A stretch of 41,841 bases of DNA from Saprospiraceae bacterium (GTDB lineage Bacteria; Bacteroidota; Bacteroidia; Chitinophagales; Saprospiraceae), in assembly GCA_020629935.1 (NCBI GenBank), contig JAHDCJ010000007.1, forward strand, positions 32,179 through 74,019, written 5' to 3'. The position numbers and the translations under genes were made by a program. The first letter of the stretch is position 1, and every line of letters begins with the position of its first letter. Positions 25,724-34,996 of the stretch are shown here, in pieces. A model generated the notes under the pieces. It searched no databases, had not been told where the DNA came from, and saw only the letters and a program-made list of their open reading frames with translations.

Positions 25724-26584
25724 ATGAAAAAAATAATTCACCAAATATTAACAGGTAAACAGGAAAAACCAGTCACCTTTGATTTTTATTATGACGAAAA
25801 AAACAAGAAGAAACCTTTAGTCATTTTTGCGCATGGATTTAAAGGATTTAAAGACTGGGGACATTGGCAAAAAATAGGGGAAGCTTTTGTAAACGAAGGA
25901 TTCAACTTTCTAAAATTTAATTTTTCTCATAATGGAACTACGGTAGATCAACCCCTAGACTTTGCCGATCTCGAAGCCTTTGGACAAAACAATTACACCA
26001 AAGAATTAGAAGATGTTCAAGTGGTTTTAGATTGGGTCGAATCACAAAAAACAAGCCCACTAAATGAGGTCATTGATCATGCACAAATTTTTATTATTGG
26101 CCATAGTAGAGGAGGACCTATTGCGCTTTTAACAGCTAAACAAGACCACAGGATAAAAGGCCTAATCACTTGGGCTTCAGTGAGTCACCTCAATTATTCT
26201 TGGCAAGTCCAACCCTTCTTAATCCATTGGAAACAAGAAGGTGTTATCTATATTAAAAATGGAAGAACAGGTCAAGAAATGCCTTTATATTTCCAATTAG
26301 TTGAAGATTATCAAGCCAATGAAGATCGACTAAATGTTGAAAAGTCAGCTAAGAATTTCACAAAACCTCAGCTAATTTTACATGGCACAAAAGATCCTGC
26401 TGTCAGTCTTGATGCTGCAAAGGAATTAAAAAAATGGAACCCCAATGCGCAACTTTTTTTCATCGAAAATGCCGATCATGTCTTTGGAGGAAGGCATCCT
26501 TTTCTATTAGAAGAACTACCCAAACATAGCCAAGAAATTGTTCAATTGACGAGTCAATTTATCCAACAACATAGCTCAAATTAA
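25724..26584 (+). CDS. Alpha/beta hydrolase, dienelactone-hydrolase-like
   Basis: 286 residues with the alpha/beta hydrolase fold: oxyanion region FAHGFKGFKDW (about 35-45), nucleophile Ser128 in GHSRGG, acid in LHGTKDPAVS, and catalytic His in ENADHVFGGRHPF near the C-terminus. No signal peptide, so cytoplasmic. The substrate cannot be deduced. The fold and the HGFKGFKDW motif are common in uncharacterised Bacteroidota esterases. It stands alone between the polyprenyl synthase and the mre operon. A TTGTACTTCTAC stretch around 25679-25690 could contain its -7 box. Confidence 0.87.
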   Translation: MKKIIHQILTGKQEKPVTFDFYYDEKNKKKPLVIFAHGFKGFKDWGHWQKIGEAFVNEGFNFLKFNFSHNGTTVDQPLDFADLEAFGQNNYTKELEDVQVVLDWVESQKTSPLNEVIDHAQIFIIGHSRGGPIALLTAKQDHRIKGLITWASVSHLNYSWQVQPFLIHWKQEGVIYIKNGRTGQEMPLYFQLVEDYQANEDRLNVEKSAKNFTKPQLILHGTKDPAVSLDAAKELKKWNPNAQLFFIENADHVFGGRHPFLLEELPKHSQEIVQLTSQFIQQHSSN

Positions 26585-26723
26585 TGGTTTTAAATTCCTC
26601 CATTTATTATTCTTAAAGCTATTAAGTCACAAGAAAAGAATCAAAAAATTATGCATTTTAAATTTTATTAAAATTTTAACGTAAATAAACAAACAAAAAG
26701 ACCTTATTTTATAAAGGTTTCAG

Positions 26724-26731
26724 TACTTTTG
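26724..26731 (+). promoter_or_regulatory. Putative -7 box of the mreB operon
   Basis: TACTTTTG is a perfect match to TAnnTTTG and lies about 100 bases before mreB, which would give a long leader. The 248 bases between 26585 and 26832 hold no gene that I can support. Confidence 0.4.
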
Positions 26732-26832
26732 TGGCGGATAATACTACATTAAAAAAAAAGTGGTCTTGTATCAGGTGCTAGGTTCGAAAAGAAGTCACAA
26801 AAAAACAAGCCATTCAAGATAACAAAATATAC

Positions 26833-27870
26833 ATGTTCAATAAATTTTTCAACCTATTTAAACACGAGCTTGCTATTGATCTCGGTACTGCAAATACCTT
26901 GATTATTCAAGATGACCAAGTCGTCATTGATGAACCTTCTATAGTAGCCGTAAACAGAAGAACAGGGGAAACCATAGCCGTGGGAAAAAAGGCCATGCAA
27001 ATGCACGAAAAAACCCACGAAAATATAAAAACCATCCGACCACTAAAAGATGGGGTAATTGCAGATTTTCAAGCCGCAGAAAGTATGATCGAAGGAATGA
27101 TCAATATGATGGGGCCAAGAAGAAAATTTATGAATCATATGAAAATGGTGATTTGTATCCCTTCTGGAATTACGGAAGTAGAAAAACGTGCGGTATTTGA
27201 TTCTGCTGAACATGTAGACGCAAAAGAAACTTATTTAATCCATGAACCTATGGCCGCAGCCCTAGGAATAGGTCTAGACGTAGAAGAGCCTATTGGGAAT
27301 ATGGTGATCGATATCGGAGGAGGAACCACAGAAATCGCAGTCATTGCACTTTCTGGAATTGTTTGTGATCAATCTATTCGTATTGCAGGTGATGAATTTA
27401 CAACAGACATCATCAACTACATGAAAAGACAACACAATATTTTAATTGGAGAACGTACGGCGGAAAAAATTAAAATCAATGTAGGTTCTGCGCTCCAAGA
27501 ATTAGAAGTTCCTCCAGAAAATTACCCCGTAAATGGTCGTGATTTAATGACAGGAATTCCTAAACAAATTACTGTCTCGTTTTCTGAAATTGCTCACGCA
27601 CTAGACAAATCAATTTCTAAAATTGAAGACGCCGTTTTAAAAGCTTTGGAAAATACGCCTCCCGAACTTGCTGCTGACATTTATCAAACAGGTCTTTACC
27701 TTACTGGTGGCGGAGCATTACTTCGAGGACTGGATAAACGGATAAGCCAAAAAACTCGTCTCCCTGTACATGTAGCAGATGACCCACTGCGCGCAGTAGT
27801 AAGAGGTACTGGCCTCGCACTTAAAAACACAGACAAATATACCTTTTTGATCGATCGAAAAAGTATATAG
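26833..27870 (+). CDS. mreB: Rod-shape-determining protein MreB
   Basis: 345-residue bacterial actin that polymerises on the inner membrane and guides lateral wall synthesis. The actin-type nucleotide motifs are present: AIDLGTANTLI (phosphate 1, about 14-24), VIDIGGGTTEIAV (phosphate 2, about 158-170) and the LTGGGALLRGLD adenosine loop. The N-terminal MFNKFFNLFK is an amphipathic helix that could anchor it to membrane. It is the first gene of mreB-mreC-mreD-mrdA-rodA, separated from mreC by 114 bases, so a second promoter or processing site may lie between them. Confidence 0.98.
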   Translation: MFNKFFNLFKHELAIDLGTANTLIIQDDQVVIDEPSIVAVNRRTGETIAVGKKAMQMHEKTHENIKTIRPLKDGVIADFQAAESMIEGMINMMGPRRKFMNHMKMVICIPSGITEVEKRAVFDSAEHVDAKETYLIHEPMAAALGIGLDVEEPIGNMVIDIGGGTTEIAVIALSGIVCDQSIRIAGDEFTTDIINYMKRQHNILIGERTAEKIKINVGSALQELEVPPENYPVNGRDLMTGIPKQITVSFSEIAHALDKSISKIEDAVLKALENTPPELAADIYQTGLYLTGGGALLRGLDKRISQKTRLPVHVADDPLRAVVRGTGLALKNTDKYTFLIDRKSI

Positions 27871-27984
27871 ACAGTAAAGGACTCGAGACTTCACCGTCTC
27901 ATCAAAACCAAATGAGCCCAGTTTTTTGTTGGTCAATTCGATGATTGTATCACTTGTATTATCATCTTTTATTAAAGCATCGCT

Positions 27985-28812
27985 ATGCGAAATCTGCTCT
28001 TATTTTTTGCAAGATATAATGCCTTTTTTCTCTTTATTTTTTTAGAGACGATCTCTTTGTATTTATTGGTACAGAAAGATCATCAGCGCAGTATATATTT
28101 GCATTCTTCTTCTGTAGTTTCTAGTACCTTCTTCAATATGTTTGATGGCATTCGAGACTATACCAAATTGAGATCAACGAATACCGAACTCGCAGAACAA
28201 ATTGCGCGATTTAAAAATTCAAACAAATCTTCTTACCTCGAAGGAAACCCGCCTCCTTTTGAAAAAGAGGATACGATTTTAAATAGAAAATATAAATACA
28301 CTACCGCAAAAATCATAAATAATTCTGTCAGTCGAAATAATAATTATCTTACCTTAAACATCGGAAAGAACCAAGGAGTAAAAGAAGGAACAGGAGTCGT
28401 TGGTGGAGAAGGACTAATTGGAGTGGTACGAAAAACAAGTAATAATTATAGCGCAGTGATGTCTTTGCTTCATCGTGACACACGCATCAGCGCCAAACTC
28501 AAAAAAAGCAACTTTCATGGAAATTTGGTTTGGCGAGGAAGAAACCCAGAACAAATGGTACTAGAAGCCATCCCACAACATGCTGATGTAGATAAAAATG
28601 ATTTGGTAGTGACTACCGGCTTTTCTAGCATCTTCCCCCAAGATCAACTTATTGGAATTGTAGATACCGCTTACCTTGAAAAAGGAAATAATTTTTATAC
28701 GATCAAAGTATTATTGAGTTGTGATTTGAGTAAAGTAGAATATGGGTTTGTAGTAGAAAACTTATTACAAGAAGAACAAAAAGAATTGGAAAAAAAACTC
28801 GGCTATGAATAA
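27985..28812 (+). CDS. mreC: Rod-shape-determining protein MreC
   Basis: 275 residues. One N-terminal membrane helix (about 10-30), a coiled-coil segment around 60-80, then the two-lobed beta domain that scaffolds PBP2 (LTLNIGKNQGVKEGTGVVGGEGLIGVV and VVTTGFSSIFPQDQLIGIV). It is short but within range for Bacteroidota MreC. Its last eight bases overlap the mreD start, so the two are translationally coupled. Confidence 0.95.
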   Translation: MRNLLLFFARYNAFFLFIFLETISLYLLVQKDHQRSIYLHSSSVVSSTFFNMFDGIRDYTKLRSTNTELAEQIARFKNSNKSSYLEGNPPPFEKEDTILNRKYKYTTAKIINNSVSRNNNYLTLNIGKNQGVKEGTGVVGGEGLIGVVRKTSNNYSAVMSLLHRDTRISAKLKKSNFHGNLVWRGRNPEQMVLEAIPQHADVDKNDLVVTTGFSSIFPQDQLIGIVDTAYLEKGNNFYTIKVLLSCDLSKVEYGFVVENLLQEEQKELEKKLGYE

Positions 28813-29317
28813 TGTAGTAGTCATCAATATCATCCGGTTTATCATCTTGGTTTTGATCCAAGTATTGATTTTGAAAAATATCGAAATCTATCCGCCTTAT
28901 ATCCATCTTTTTATTTATCCTCTATTCCTTATCATGTTGCCCTTTACTACACCTCCTTGGGCCATGTTATTGATGGGATTCTTGCTTGGTATTTCAGTCG
29001 ATTTATTCTACGACTCTGCCGGATTACATGCTGGGGCTTCTGTTCTTATGGCTTATGTACGTTCGTTTATTTGTAAAGGGATGGAACCACGTGGAGGGTT
29101 TGACAATAATCATTACCCAAATAAAAGAGCGATGGGCTTTGTTTGGTTTGCGCAGTTTGCCTCCATATTATTAGCCTTTCATATTTTCTGGATTATGATG
29201 TTTGAAGCCTTTGTCCTAGCGGACATTGGTCTTGTAATCATTCAAACCATTCTTAGTTTTATTTTGTCTATTTTACTTATTGGCATTTACCAATTTATCG
29301 CAAATCCTAAATACTAA
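28805..29317 (+). CDS. mreD: Rod-shape-determining protein MreD
   Basis: 170 residues with about five membrane helices. Its sequence is weakly conserved, but position in the operon, size and the pattern LMGFLLGISVDLFYDSAGLHAG, which resembles the MreD G-x-x-x-D-x-x segment, identify it. It is an integral component of the elongasome with MreC, PBP2 and RodA. It overlaps mreC by eight bases and ends two bases before mrdA. Confidence 0.9.
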   Translation: MNNVVVINIIRFIILVLIQVLILKNIEIYPPYIHLFIYPLFLIMLPFTTPPWAMLLMGFLLGISVDLFYDSAGLHAGASVLMAYVRSFICKGMEPRGGFDNNHYPNKRAMGFVWFAQFASILLAFHIFWIMMFEAFVLADIGLVIIQTILSFILSILLIGIYQFIANPKY

Positions 29318-29319
29318 TT

Positions 29320-31158
29320 ATGAAGGATTTAAATCAAAATAGGAAAGCAATTATTCAAATCTTTTTTGTGATTGGTGCTTTCGTCCTTTTAGCACGAACA
29401 GCCCAACTTCAACTTTTTGATTCTTCTTATAAACGCCATGAAACCGTTACAGGTGTTCAAGAAATCACTTTGTATCCTGCACGAGGTTTAATTTATGATC
29501 GTAATGGGAAACTCATCGTTTACAATGATGCACTTTATGATATCAAGGTCACCTACAATCAGGTAAAAGACATTGATACGACCATGCTTTGTGAATTACT
29601 AAATATTGACCTAAATACATTTAAAAAAAACCTACACAAAGATTTTAAAAAGGACCCTCGATTTTCAGAATGGATTCCTTATGTTTTTTTAAAAAAATTA
29701 TCTGCTGAAAGTTATGCTCGTTTTCAAGAACACCTCTATAAATTCCCAGGCTTCTTTGCTGAACTTCGTATTGTTCGAGGATATTCTGAAAAAGTAGGAG
29801 CGCACATTTTAGGTTACGTAAGTGAAGTGAGTGGAAAAGAAATTGAAGCTTCGGATGGCTATTACAGTGAAGGTGATTATGCAGGCAAAACTGGATTAGA
29901 ACGAAAATACGAATCTTCTCTACGTGGCGAAAAAGGGAAGAAATATGTGATGAAAGACAACATGGGACGTATTGAAGGTTCTTATAAAAATGGTTCTAAA
30001 GATATCGCTCCTATTTCAGGCAAAAATCTCTACACCACATTAGATATTGATTTACAAGCTTACGCTGAAAAATTACTACAGAATAAAATTGGAGCCGTTG
30101 TAGCATTAGACCCTTCTACTGGAGGAGTTTTGGCTATGGCTAGTTCGCCGACTTATGCCCCAGACTTATTAGCCATCAATAGAAACCGAAGTGAGGCCTT
30201 TACAAAATTGGCGAGTGATTCCTTAAAACCATTGCTTAATAGAGCCTTAAATGCGCAATATCCTCCAGGTTCTATTTTCAAAACGGTCATGTCCTTAGTT
30301 GGCTTACAAGAAGGCGTATTTGCTGCGCATCGAGGTATTTCTTGTCGAGGTGCTTATTTCTATAATGGCCGTCGTTTTGGTTGCAGAAATCACCCTGAGG
30401 GCATCCATAATTTAGCTAAAGCACTACAGTATTCTTGTAATACATTTTACTTTCAAGGCTTTAGAGATATTCTTGAAAAATCAGGTTATGAAAACGCAGA
30501 TAAAGGTTTAGATACTTTAGTGGCGCATTTATATCGCTTTGGCCTTGGCAAACCAATGGGTATTGATTTAGCTGGTGAAGAATCTGGTAATGTGCCCACT
30601 TCTGCTTATTATGATAAAGTCTATGGCAAAGGTGTTTGGCGTTCTCCATTTATCATTTCCTTAGGAATCGGCCAAGGTGAATACTTAATCACGCCAGTCC
30701 AAATGGCAAACATGGCCGCAATCATTGCCAACCGTGGACATTATTATATTCCACATATCGCCCAACATTTTGAAGGAAATGAAGATGCTGGATTAAGTAA
30801 ATATCAAGTGAGAAAAGAAACCAATATTGACCCTGCTCACTTTGAGGCCGTGATGGACGGAATGGAACTCGCGGCTTTAGGTGGACGAATTGAAGGCCAT
30901 GTTTTTTGTGGAAAAACAGGAACGGTGCAAAATCCATTTGGAGAAGATCACTCGGCATTTATCGCTTTTGCCCCAAGAGAAAATCCTAAAATTGCGATTG
31001 CTGTTTATATAGAAAACTCAGGTTATGGTTCTCGTTTCGCACGCCCCATTGCCAGCTTATTAACTGAAAAGTATTTAAAAGGAGATATCGACCGAGAAAA
31101 CCCTCAACGGGTATGGATGGAAAAAACAATGCTCGAAGCGGATTTAATTCCAAAATAA
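29320..31158 (+). CDS. mrdA: Penicillin-binding protein 2 (elongasome transpeptidase)
   Basis: A 612-residue class B penicillin-binding protein that cross-links new lateral-wall peptidoglycan together with RodA. N-terminal membrane helix (about 11-30), PBP dimerisation domain (PARGLIYDRNGKLIVYN at about 53-69), then the transpeptidase domain with Ser318-x-x-Lys321 (PPGSIFKT), Ser372-Cys-Asn374 and Lys532-Thr-Gly534. All catalytic motifs are intact. It begins two bases after mreD and is followed three bases later by rodA, so the operon is tightly packed. Confidence 0.97.
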   Translation: MKDLNQNRKAIIQIFFVIGAFVLLARTAQLQLFDSSYKRHETVTGVQEITLYPARGLIYDRNGKLIVYNDALYDIKVTYNQVKDIDTTMLCELLNIDLNTFKKNLHKDFKKDPRFSEWIPYVFLKKLSAESYARFQEHLYKFPGFFAELRIVRGYSEKVGAHILGYVSEVSGKEIEASDGYYSEGDYAGKTGLERKYESSLRGEKGKKYVMKDNMGRIEGSYKNGSKDIAPISGKNLYTTLDIDLQAYAEKLLQNKIGAVVALDPSTGGVLAMASSPTYAPDLLAINRNRSEAFTKLASDSLKPLLNRALNAQYPPGSIFKTVMSLVGLQEGVFAAHRGISCRGAYFYNGRRFGCRNHPEGIHNLAKALQYSCNTFYFQGFRDILEKSGYENADKGLDTLVAHLYRFGLGKPMGIDLAGEESGNVPTSAYYDKVYGKGVWRSPFIISLGIGQGEYLITPVQMANMAAIIANRGHYYIPHIAQHFEGNEDAGLSKYQVRKETNIDPAHFEAVMDGMELAALGGRIEGHVFCGKTGTVQNPFGEDHSAFIAFAPRENPKIAIAVYIENSGYGSRFARPIASLLTEKYLKGDIDRENPQRVWMEKTMLEADLIPK

Positions 31159-31161
31159 AAA

Positions 31162-32568
31162 ATGAGTCGTAGAGGAAATACAACACGGGAAATAGATTGG
31201 ATTACGGTCCTTCTATATTTAGCCTTGGTTTTTACTGGGTGGCTGATGATTTATTCGGTTAGTTATACCGATGAATATCCCAATGCCTTAGATTTTTCTA
31301 GACGCCAAGGTTCTCAATTTATATGGATGATAATCTCCTTTGTCGCAGGTTTATTTGTGCTCATTGTAGATAATAAATTTTATAGAACCTTTGCCTATCC
31401 GATCTATTTCTTTGTTATGTTTCTGTTGCTTTTGGTATTGTTTGTTGGCCAAGAGGTCGCAGGCTCTACTTCTTGGTTTAAGATTGGAGGCTTCTTCAAA
31501 TTTCAACCTGCCGAGTTTGGTAAATTCGCGACTTGTCTAGGTTTAGCCAATTATCTTTCTGGTTATAATGTAAGCCTACAAGACAACCGATCTCGACTTA
31601 TTGCTATTGGTATTATTCTCTTGCCCATGTCCTTGATTTTATTGCAGGGAGATGCGGGTTCCGCTCTTGTATTTACTGCTTTATTTATTGTACTTTTTAG
31701 AGAAGGTATGCCTGCGATTCTTTATGTTGCTGGAGGGATCATTGCCATTTTATCTATCGTTGCCTTAATCTTTGCGCGCTTCCCAATTCTAGCTATTCTA
31801 TTGATTGCCGCTTCCTTTTTATTAATGGTCAATTTAAAAAATAATCGATCACGGATTTTCCTAGGTTTACTTTTATTATCTGGTCTATCAATATGGGGAT
31901 TAAACAATGGTTTTCTATATCAAACATTAGGTGTTAATGCCGTTATATTTTTATCATTTTTCATTTTAAATATTCGACAAAAGAGTAGTTCTTATGCCAA
32001 CCTAATTCTTATTGGTTTGGTCTTTTCTATTGCTTATACCTTCTCTGTAAATTATGGCTTTAGTAAATTAAAGCCGCATCAAAAAGATCGAATAAATGTC
32101 TGGCTACAACCTTCACAATGTGATCCTTTAGGTTCCTTGTACAATCTCAATCAATCGAAAATGGCCATTGGTTCTGGTGGTCTATGGGGAAAAGGATTTC
32201 AAAAAGGGCCAATGACTCAAATGAACTATGTACCTGAACAACCGACCGATTTTATCTTTTGTACCATTGGAGAAGAACACGGATTTCTAGGAACATTTGG
32301 TTTTATTATGCTCTTCCTTTTACTGCTCTTACGGATTACCGAAATTGCCGAAAGACAGCGTTCTAAATTTTCAAGACTTTATGCTTATGGAGTGGCTTCT
32401 ATCTTATTCTTCCACTTTATGATCAATGTAGGGATGACCATTGGAGTAATGCCTGTAATTGGAATTCCATTACCTTTTATTAGCTATGGAGGTTCTTCCT
32501 TACTTTCATTTACCATCCTTCTTGCTATACTTGTTCGTTTAGATAATGCCCGTTTGAATAGTTTCTAA
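31162..32568 (+). CDS. rodA: SEDS peptidoglycan glycosyltransferase RodA
   Basis: A 468-residue polytopic SEDS protein that polymerises glycan strands with PBP2. Recognisable: GSTSWFKIGGFFKFQPAEFGK, the catalytic-region aspartate Asp164 in QGDAGSALVF, KPHQKDRINVWL, and the C-terminal GIPLPFISYGGSS. E. coli RodA is about 370 residues. The extra length lies mainly between the Asp164 region and the KPHQKDR loop, where additional hydrophobic segments (about 185-290) look like added membrane helices. Longer RodA forms are known in Bacteroidota. The stop is 17 bases from the convergent aldehyde dehydrogenase gene. Confidence 0.96.
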   Translation: MSRRGNTTREIDWITVLLYLALVFTGWLMIYSVSYTDEYPNALDFSRRQGSQFIWMIISFVAGLFVLIVDNKFYRTFAYPIYFFVMFLLLLVLFVGQEVAGSTSWFKIGGFFKFQPAEFGKFATCLGLANYLSGYNVSLQDNRSRLIAIGIILLPMSLILLQGDAGSALVFTALFIVLFREGMPAILYVAGGIIAILSIVALIFARFPILAILLIAASFLLMVNLKNNRSRIFLGLLLLSGLSIWGLNNGFLYQTLGVNAVIFLSFFILNIRQKSSSYANLILIGLVFSIAYTFSVNYGFSKLKPHQKDRINVWLQPSQCDPLGSLYNLNQSKMAIGSGGLWGKGFQKGPMTQMNYVPEQPTDFIFCTIGEEHGFLGTFGFIMLFLLLLLRITEIAERQRSKFSRLYAYGVASILFFHFMINVGMTIGVMPVIGIPLPFISYGGSSLLSFTILLAILVRLDNARLNSF

Positions 32569-32584
32569 TTGAAAATAACGAAAC

Positions 32585-34036
32585 TTAAAATTTGATACAT
32601 ACATTTTTAGGCTCTGTAAAAAAGCGAAGGGCTTCTAATCCTCCTTCTCTTCCTAATCCCGAATTTTTCATGCCACCAAAGGGCGTCCGAAGATCACGAG
32701 TCATCCATGTATTTATCCAAACAATCCCCGCATCCAATTGATCTGCCATGCGTTGTGCTCGACTAATATTTTCTGTCCATACCGTAGCGGAAAGACCAAA
32801 AGAAGTAGAGTTCGCATACAACAAAACTTCTTCTTCTGTATCGAAAGGCATGATCGTAACTACAGGCCCAAATATCTCTTCTTGATTGGTTCTACAATCA
32901 TAAGGCAAGCCTTCAATAATCGTAGGTTTTAAAAAATAACCTTCTTTAAATTTCCCTCTTAATCGCGCAGGCTCTCCTCCATTTAAAACGGTTCCTCCTT
33001 CACTTTTTGCTAATTCTACGTAGCTCAATACTTTATCCATATGTGCCTTAGAAACCACTGCACCTTGTTTTGTTTTTGCATTAAAAGGATCTCCAATTTT
33101 TAGTTTTCTTACCCGCTCTACAAATTCAGTTTTAAAGACTTCATATAAATGGCGCTCTACAAAAATCCGCGAACCACATAAACAAATTTGTCCTTGGTTA
33201 TTAAAAGAAGATTTAACTGTAGTCTCCATCATCTTTTCAAAATCACAATCTCCAAAAATGATGTTCGGATTTTTTCCACCGAGCTCTAAAGATAACTTCT
33301 TAAAACTCGTAGCTGCTGTTAATGCAATCTTCTTTCCTGTTTCTGTTCCCCCAGTAAAAGAGATCGCTTTTGTACCCACATGTTCTACTATCGCTTGCCC
33401 CGCTTTATGTCCTAATCCATGTACAATATTTAACACTCCTGGTGGTAATCCTGCTTCTATACATGCCTTGCTTAAAAGATAAGCGGTCATTGGTGTCATC
33501 TCTGATGGTTTAGCGACTACACAATTTCCTGTCGCTAAGGCAGGAGCAATTTTCCATGTAAAAAGATATAGAGGTAAATTCCAAGGAGAGATACAACCAA
33601 CTACACCTATCGGTCTTCGTAAAGTATAATTAATGGCCTCGGATTCCATATGATGAGACTCCGAAGCAAAATGCAAAATCGAAGTCGCAAAAAATCGAAT
33701 ATTACTATGCGCTCTAGTGATATCAATAGCCTTCGCTACAGAAAAGGGCTTGCCCGTGTCAATCGCTTCTGCCTTGGCAAACTCATCTAAATTTTGCTCT
33801 ATAATATCTGCAATTCGGGTTAAAATCCGAAATCGTTTATTTACGCCACACCTAGACCAAGCGGGTAATGCACGACTCGCTGCCTTCACTGCACGATGCA
33901 CATCTTTCTCATCAGAATCTGGAATTTGACTATATACCGTTCCTAGTGCAGGATTATAATTATCAATATAATTTCCAGAGATCGGAGGTACTAATTCTCC
34001 GTATATATAATTCCGAATTTCTTTATCAAATTTCAT
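32585..34036 (-). CDS. Aldehyde dehydrogenase, probable 2-aminomuconate semialdehyde dehydrogenase
   Basis: A 483-residue NAD(P)-dependent aldehyde dehydrogenase. General base Glu251 in LELGGK, nucleophile Cys285 in NNQGQICLCGSR, and the EEIFGPV cofactor motif near the C-terminus. Similarity in style (FGGMKNSGLGREGG ending, N-terminal YNPALG) is to the hydroxymuconic/aminomuconic semialdehyde dehydrogenase group. Location beside HAAO, KynU and KMO supports 2-aminomuconate semialdehyde as substrate, after decarboxylation of the HAAO product. The needed ACMS decarboxylase is not seen here. It probably forms a transcript with the SDR gene 41 bases upstream. The exact substrate is inferred from context. 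Confidence 0.85.
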   Translation of the reverse strand: MKFDKEIRNYIYGELVPPISGNYIDNYNPALGTVYSQIPDSDEKDVHRAVKAASRALPAWSRCGVNKRFRILTRIADIIEQNLDEFAKAEAIDTGKPFSVAKAIDITRAHSNIRFFATSILHFASESHHMESEAINYTLRRPIGVVGCISPWNLPLYLFTWKIAPALATGNCVVAKPSEMTPMTAYLLSKACIEAGLPPGVLNIVHGLGHKAGQAIVEHVGTKAISFTGGTETGKKIALTAATSFKKLSLELGGKNPNIIFGDCDFEKMMETTVKSSFNNQGQICLCGSRIFVERHLYEVFKTEFVERVRKLKIGDPFNAKTKQGAVVSKAHMDKVLSYVELAKSEGGTVLNGGEPARLRGKFKEGYFLKPTIIEGLPYDCRTNQEEIFGPVVTIMPFDTEEEVLLYANSTSFGLSATVWTENISRAQRMADQLDAGIVWINTWMTRDLRTPFGGMKNSGLGREGGLEALRFFTEPKNVCIKF

Positions 34037-34077
34037 AAGTAAAAAGAATATTTAACTGATATTTTCAAACAACTTCA

Positions 34078-34863
34078 TTATAGACTTTTCGTTCGTCCAC
34101 CATCGACAGGAACATTGATTCCTGTAATATAGGAAGCCGCAGGGGAAGCTAAAAAAGCGACAGCCGCAGCGATCTCCGTAGCATCTGCAAATCGATTCAT
34201 TGGAATAATACTACGCATTTGATTGGCGACTTCCACATCCGATTTGCCTAGCTTATTTGCTTTATTTTGAATGATTGATTCTAAACGTTGAGTACCTGTA
34301 GCTCCAGGCAATACGTTATTTACAGTAACACCTAAAGGTCCTACTTCATTCGCCAAGGTTTTTGACCAATTAGCTACCGCACCTCGTATCGTATTTGAAA
34401 CTCCTAATCCGTTTAATGGTTGTTTAACTGAAGTAGAAATAATATTAATAATTCGACCATAATCTTCCGCTTGCATTCCAGGCAAAAAGGACGTCGCCAA
34501 TAAATGATTGCAAATTAAATGATTATTAAAAGCTTGCAAAAATTCTTGAGGTCCAGCATGAATAATTGGTCCACCTGGAGGGCCTCCCGTATTGTTGATT
34601 AACACGTGAATGACTTTGCGACTCAATAAAAGATCTACCTGATTTTTTAAACTTACAATATTTGAAAAATCAGCAACCATAAAATCGTGTTGTTGATTAT
34701 TGGGTCTTGGTAAAGCATTTCTAACTTCGGCTAAAACTTCTTCTGATCTTGCAACCAAAGTAACTTCAGCGCCCATAGCAGCGAGTTCAAAAGCAATGGC
34801 TTTGCCAATTCCTTTACTACTACCACCAACCAATGCATTTTTTCCTTCTAAATTAAGATTCAT
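34078..34863 (-). CDS. SDR-like protein with a degenerate catalytic tetrad
   Basis: 261 residues with a Rossmann fold of the short-chain dehydrogenase type: the nucleotide-binding loop is GGSSKGIG at 13-20 (rather than TGxxxGIG), the NNTGG strand at 90-94, and the C-terminal ASYITGINVPVDGG. Where classical SDRs have Tyr-x-x-x-Lys, this protein has Ser156-N-T-I-Arg160, so both catalytic residues are replaced. An SDR subgroup lacking the tetrad is known. It may be a non-redox or altered enzyme of 2-aminomuconate breakdown, or a binding protein; that is inference. It is divergent from the NRAMP-like gene and upstream of the dehydrogenase gene. Confidence 0.85.
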   Translation of the reverse strand: MNLNLEGKNALVGGSSKGIGKAIAFELAAMGAEVTLVARSEEVLAEVRNALPRPNNQQHDFMVADFSNIVSLKNQVDLLLSRKVIHVLINNTGGPPGGPIIHAGPQEFLQAFNNHLICNHLLATSFLPGMQAEDYGRIINIISTSVKQPLNGLGVSNTIRGAVANWSKTLANEVGPLGVTVNNVLPGATGTQRLESIIQNKANKLGKSDVEVANQMRSIIPMNRFADATEIAAAVAFLASPAASYITGINVPVDGGRTKSL

Positions 34864-34996
34864 AAATAATATTTATTAAAATTGGATTTTAAAATGAATA
34901 ATGTTTTTGATAGAAAAAGCCAGTTCAAATCCTTAAATTTAAGGCAAATGGAATGCGCATGGGGAATTTTCCATTTCAACCGTTTGATCTCACATT
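34864..34996. promoter_or_regulatory. Divergent control region of the kynurenine cluster with two dyads
   Basis: 133 bases between the SDR (minus) and the NRAMP-like gene (plus). It holds a perfect 14-bp palindrome CCTTAAATTTAAGG at 34931-34944 and, one base further on, an inverted repeat AAATGGAA (34946-34953) with TTCCATTT (34969-34976). Such symmetry suggests operator sites for a dimeric regulator controlling both arms. No regulator gene is in the window. Confidence 0.45.

Noticed and set aside
27871..27984. Possible gene or terminator between mreB and mreC
   Set aside because: Only a 5-bp GAGAC/GTCTC hairpin without T-tract is present; too weak to call.
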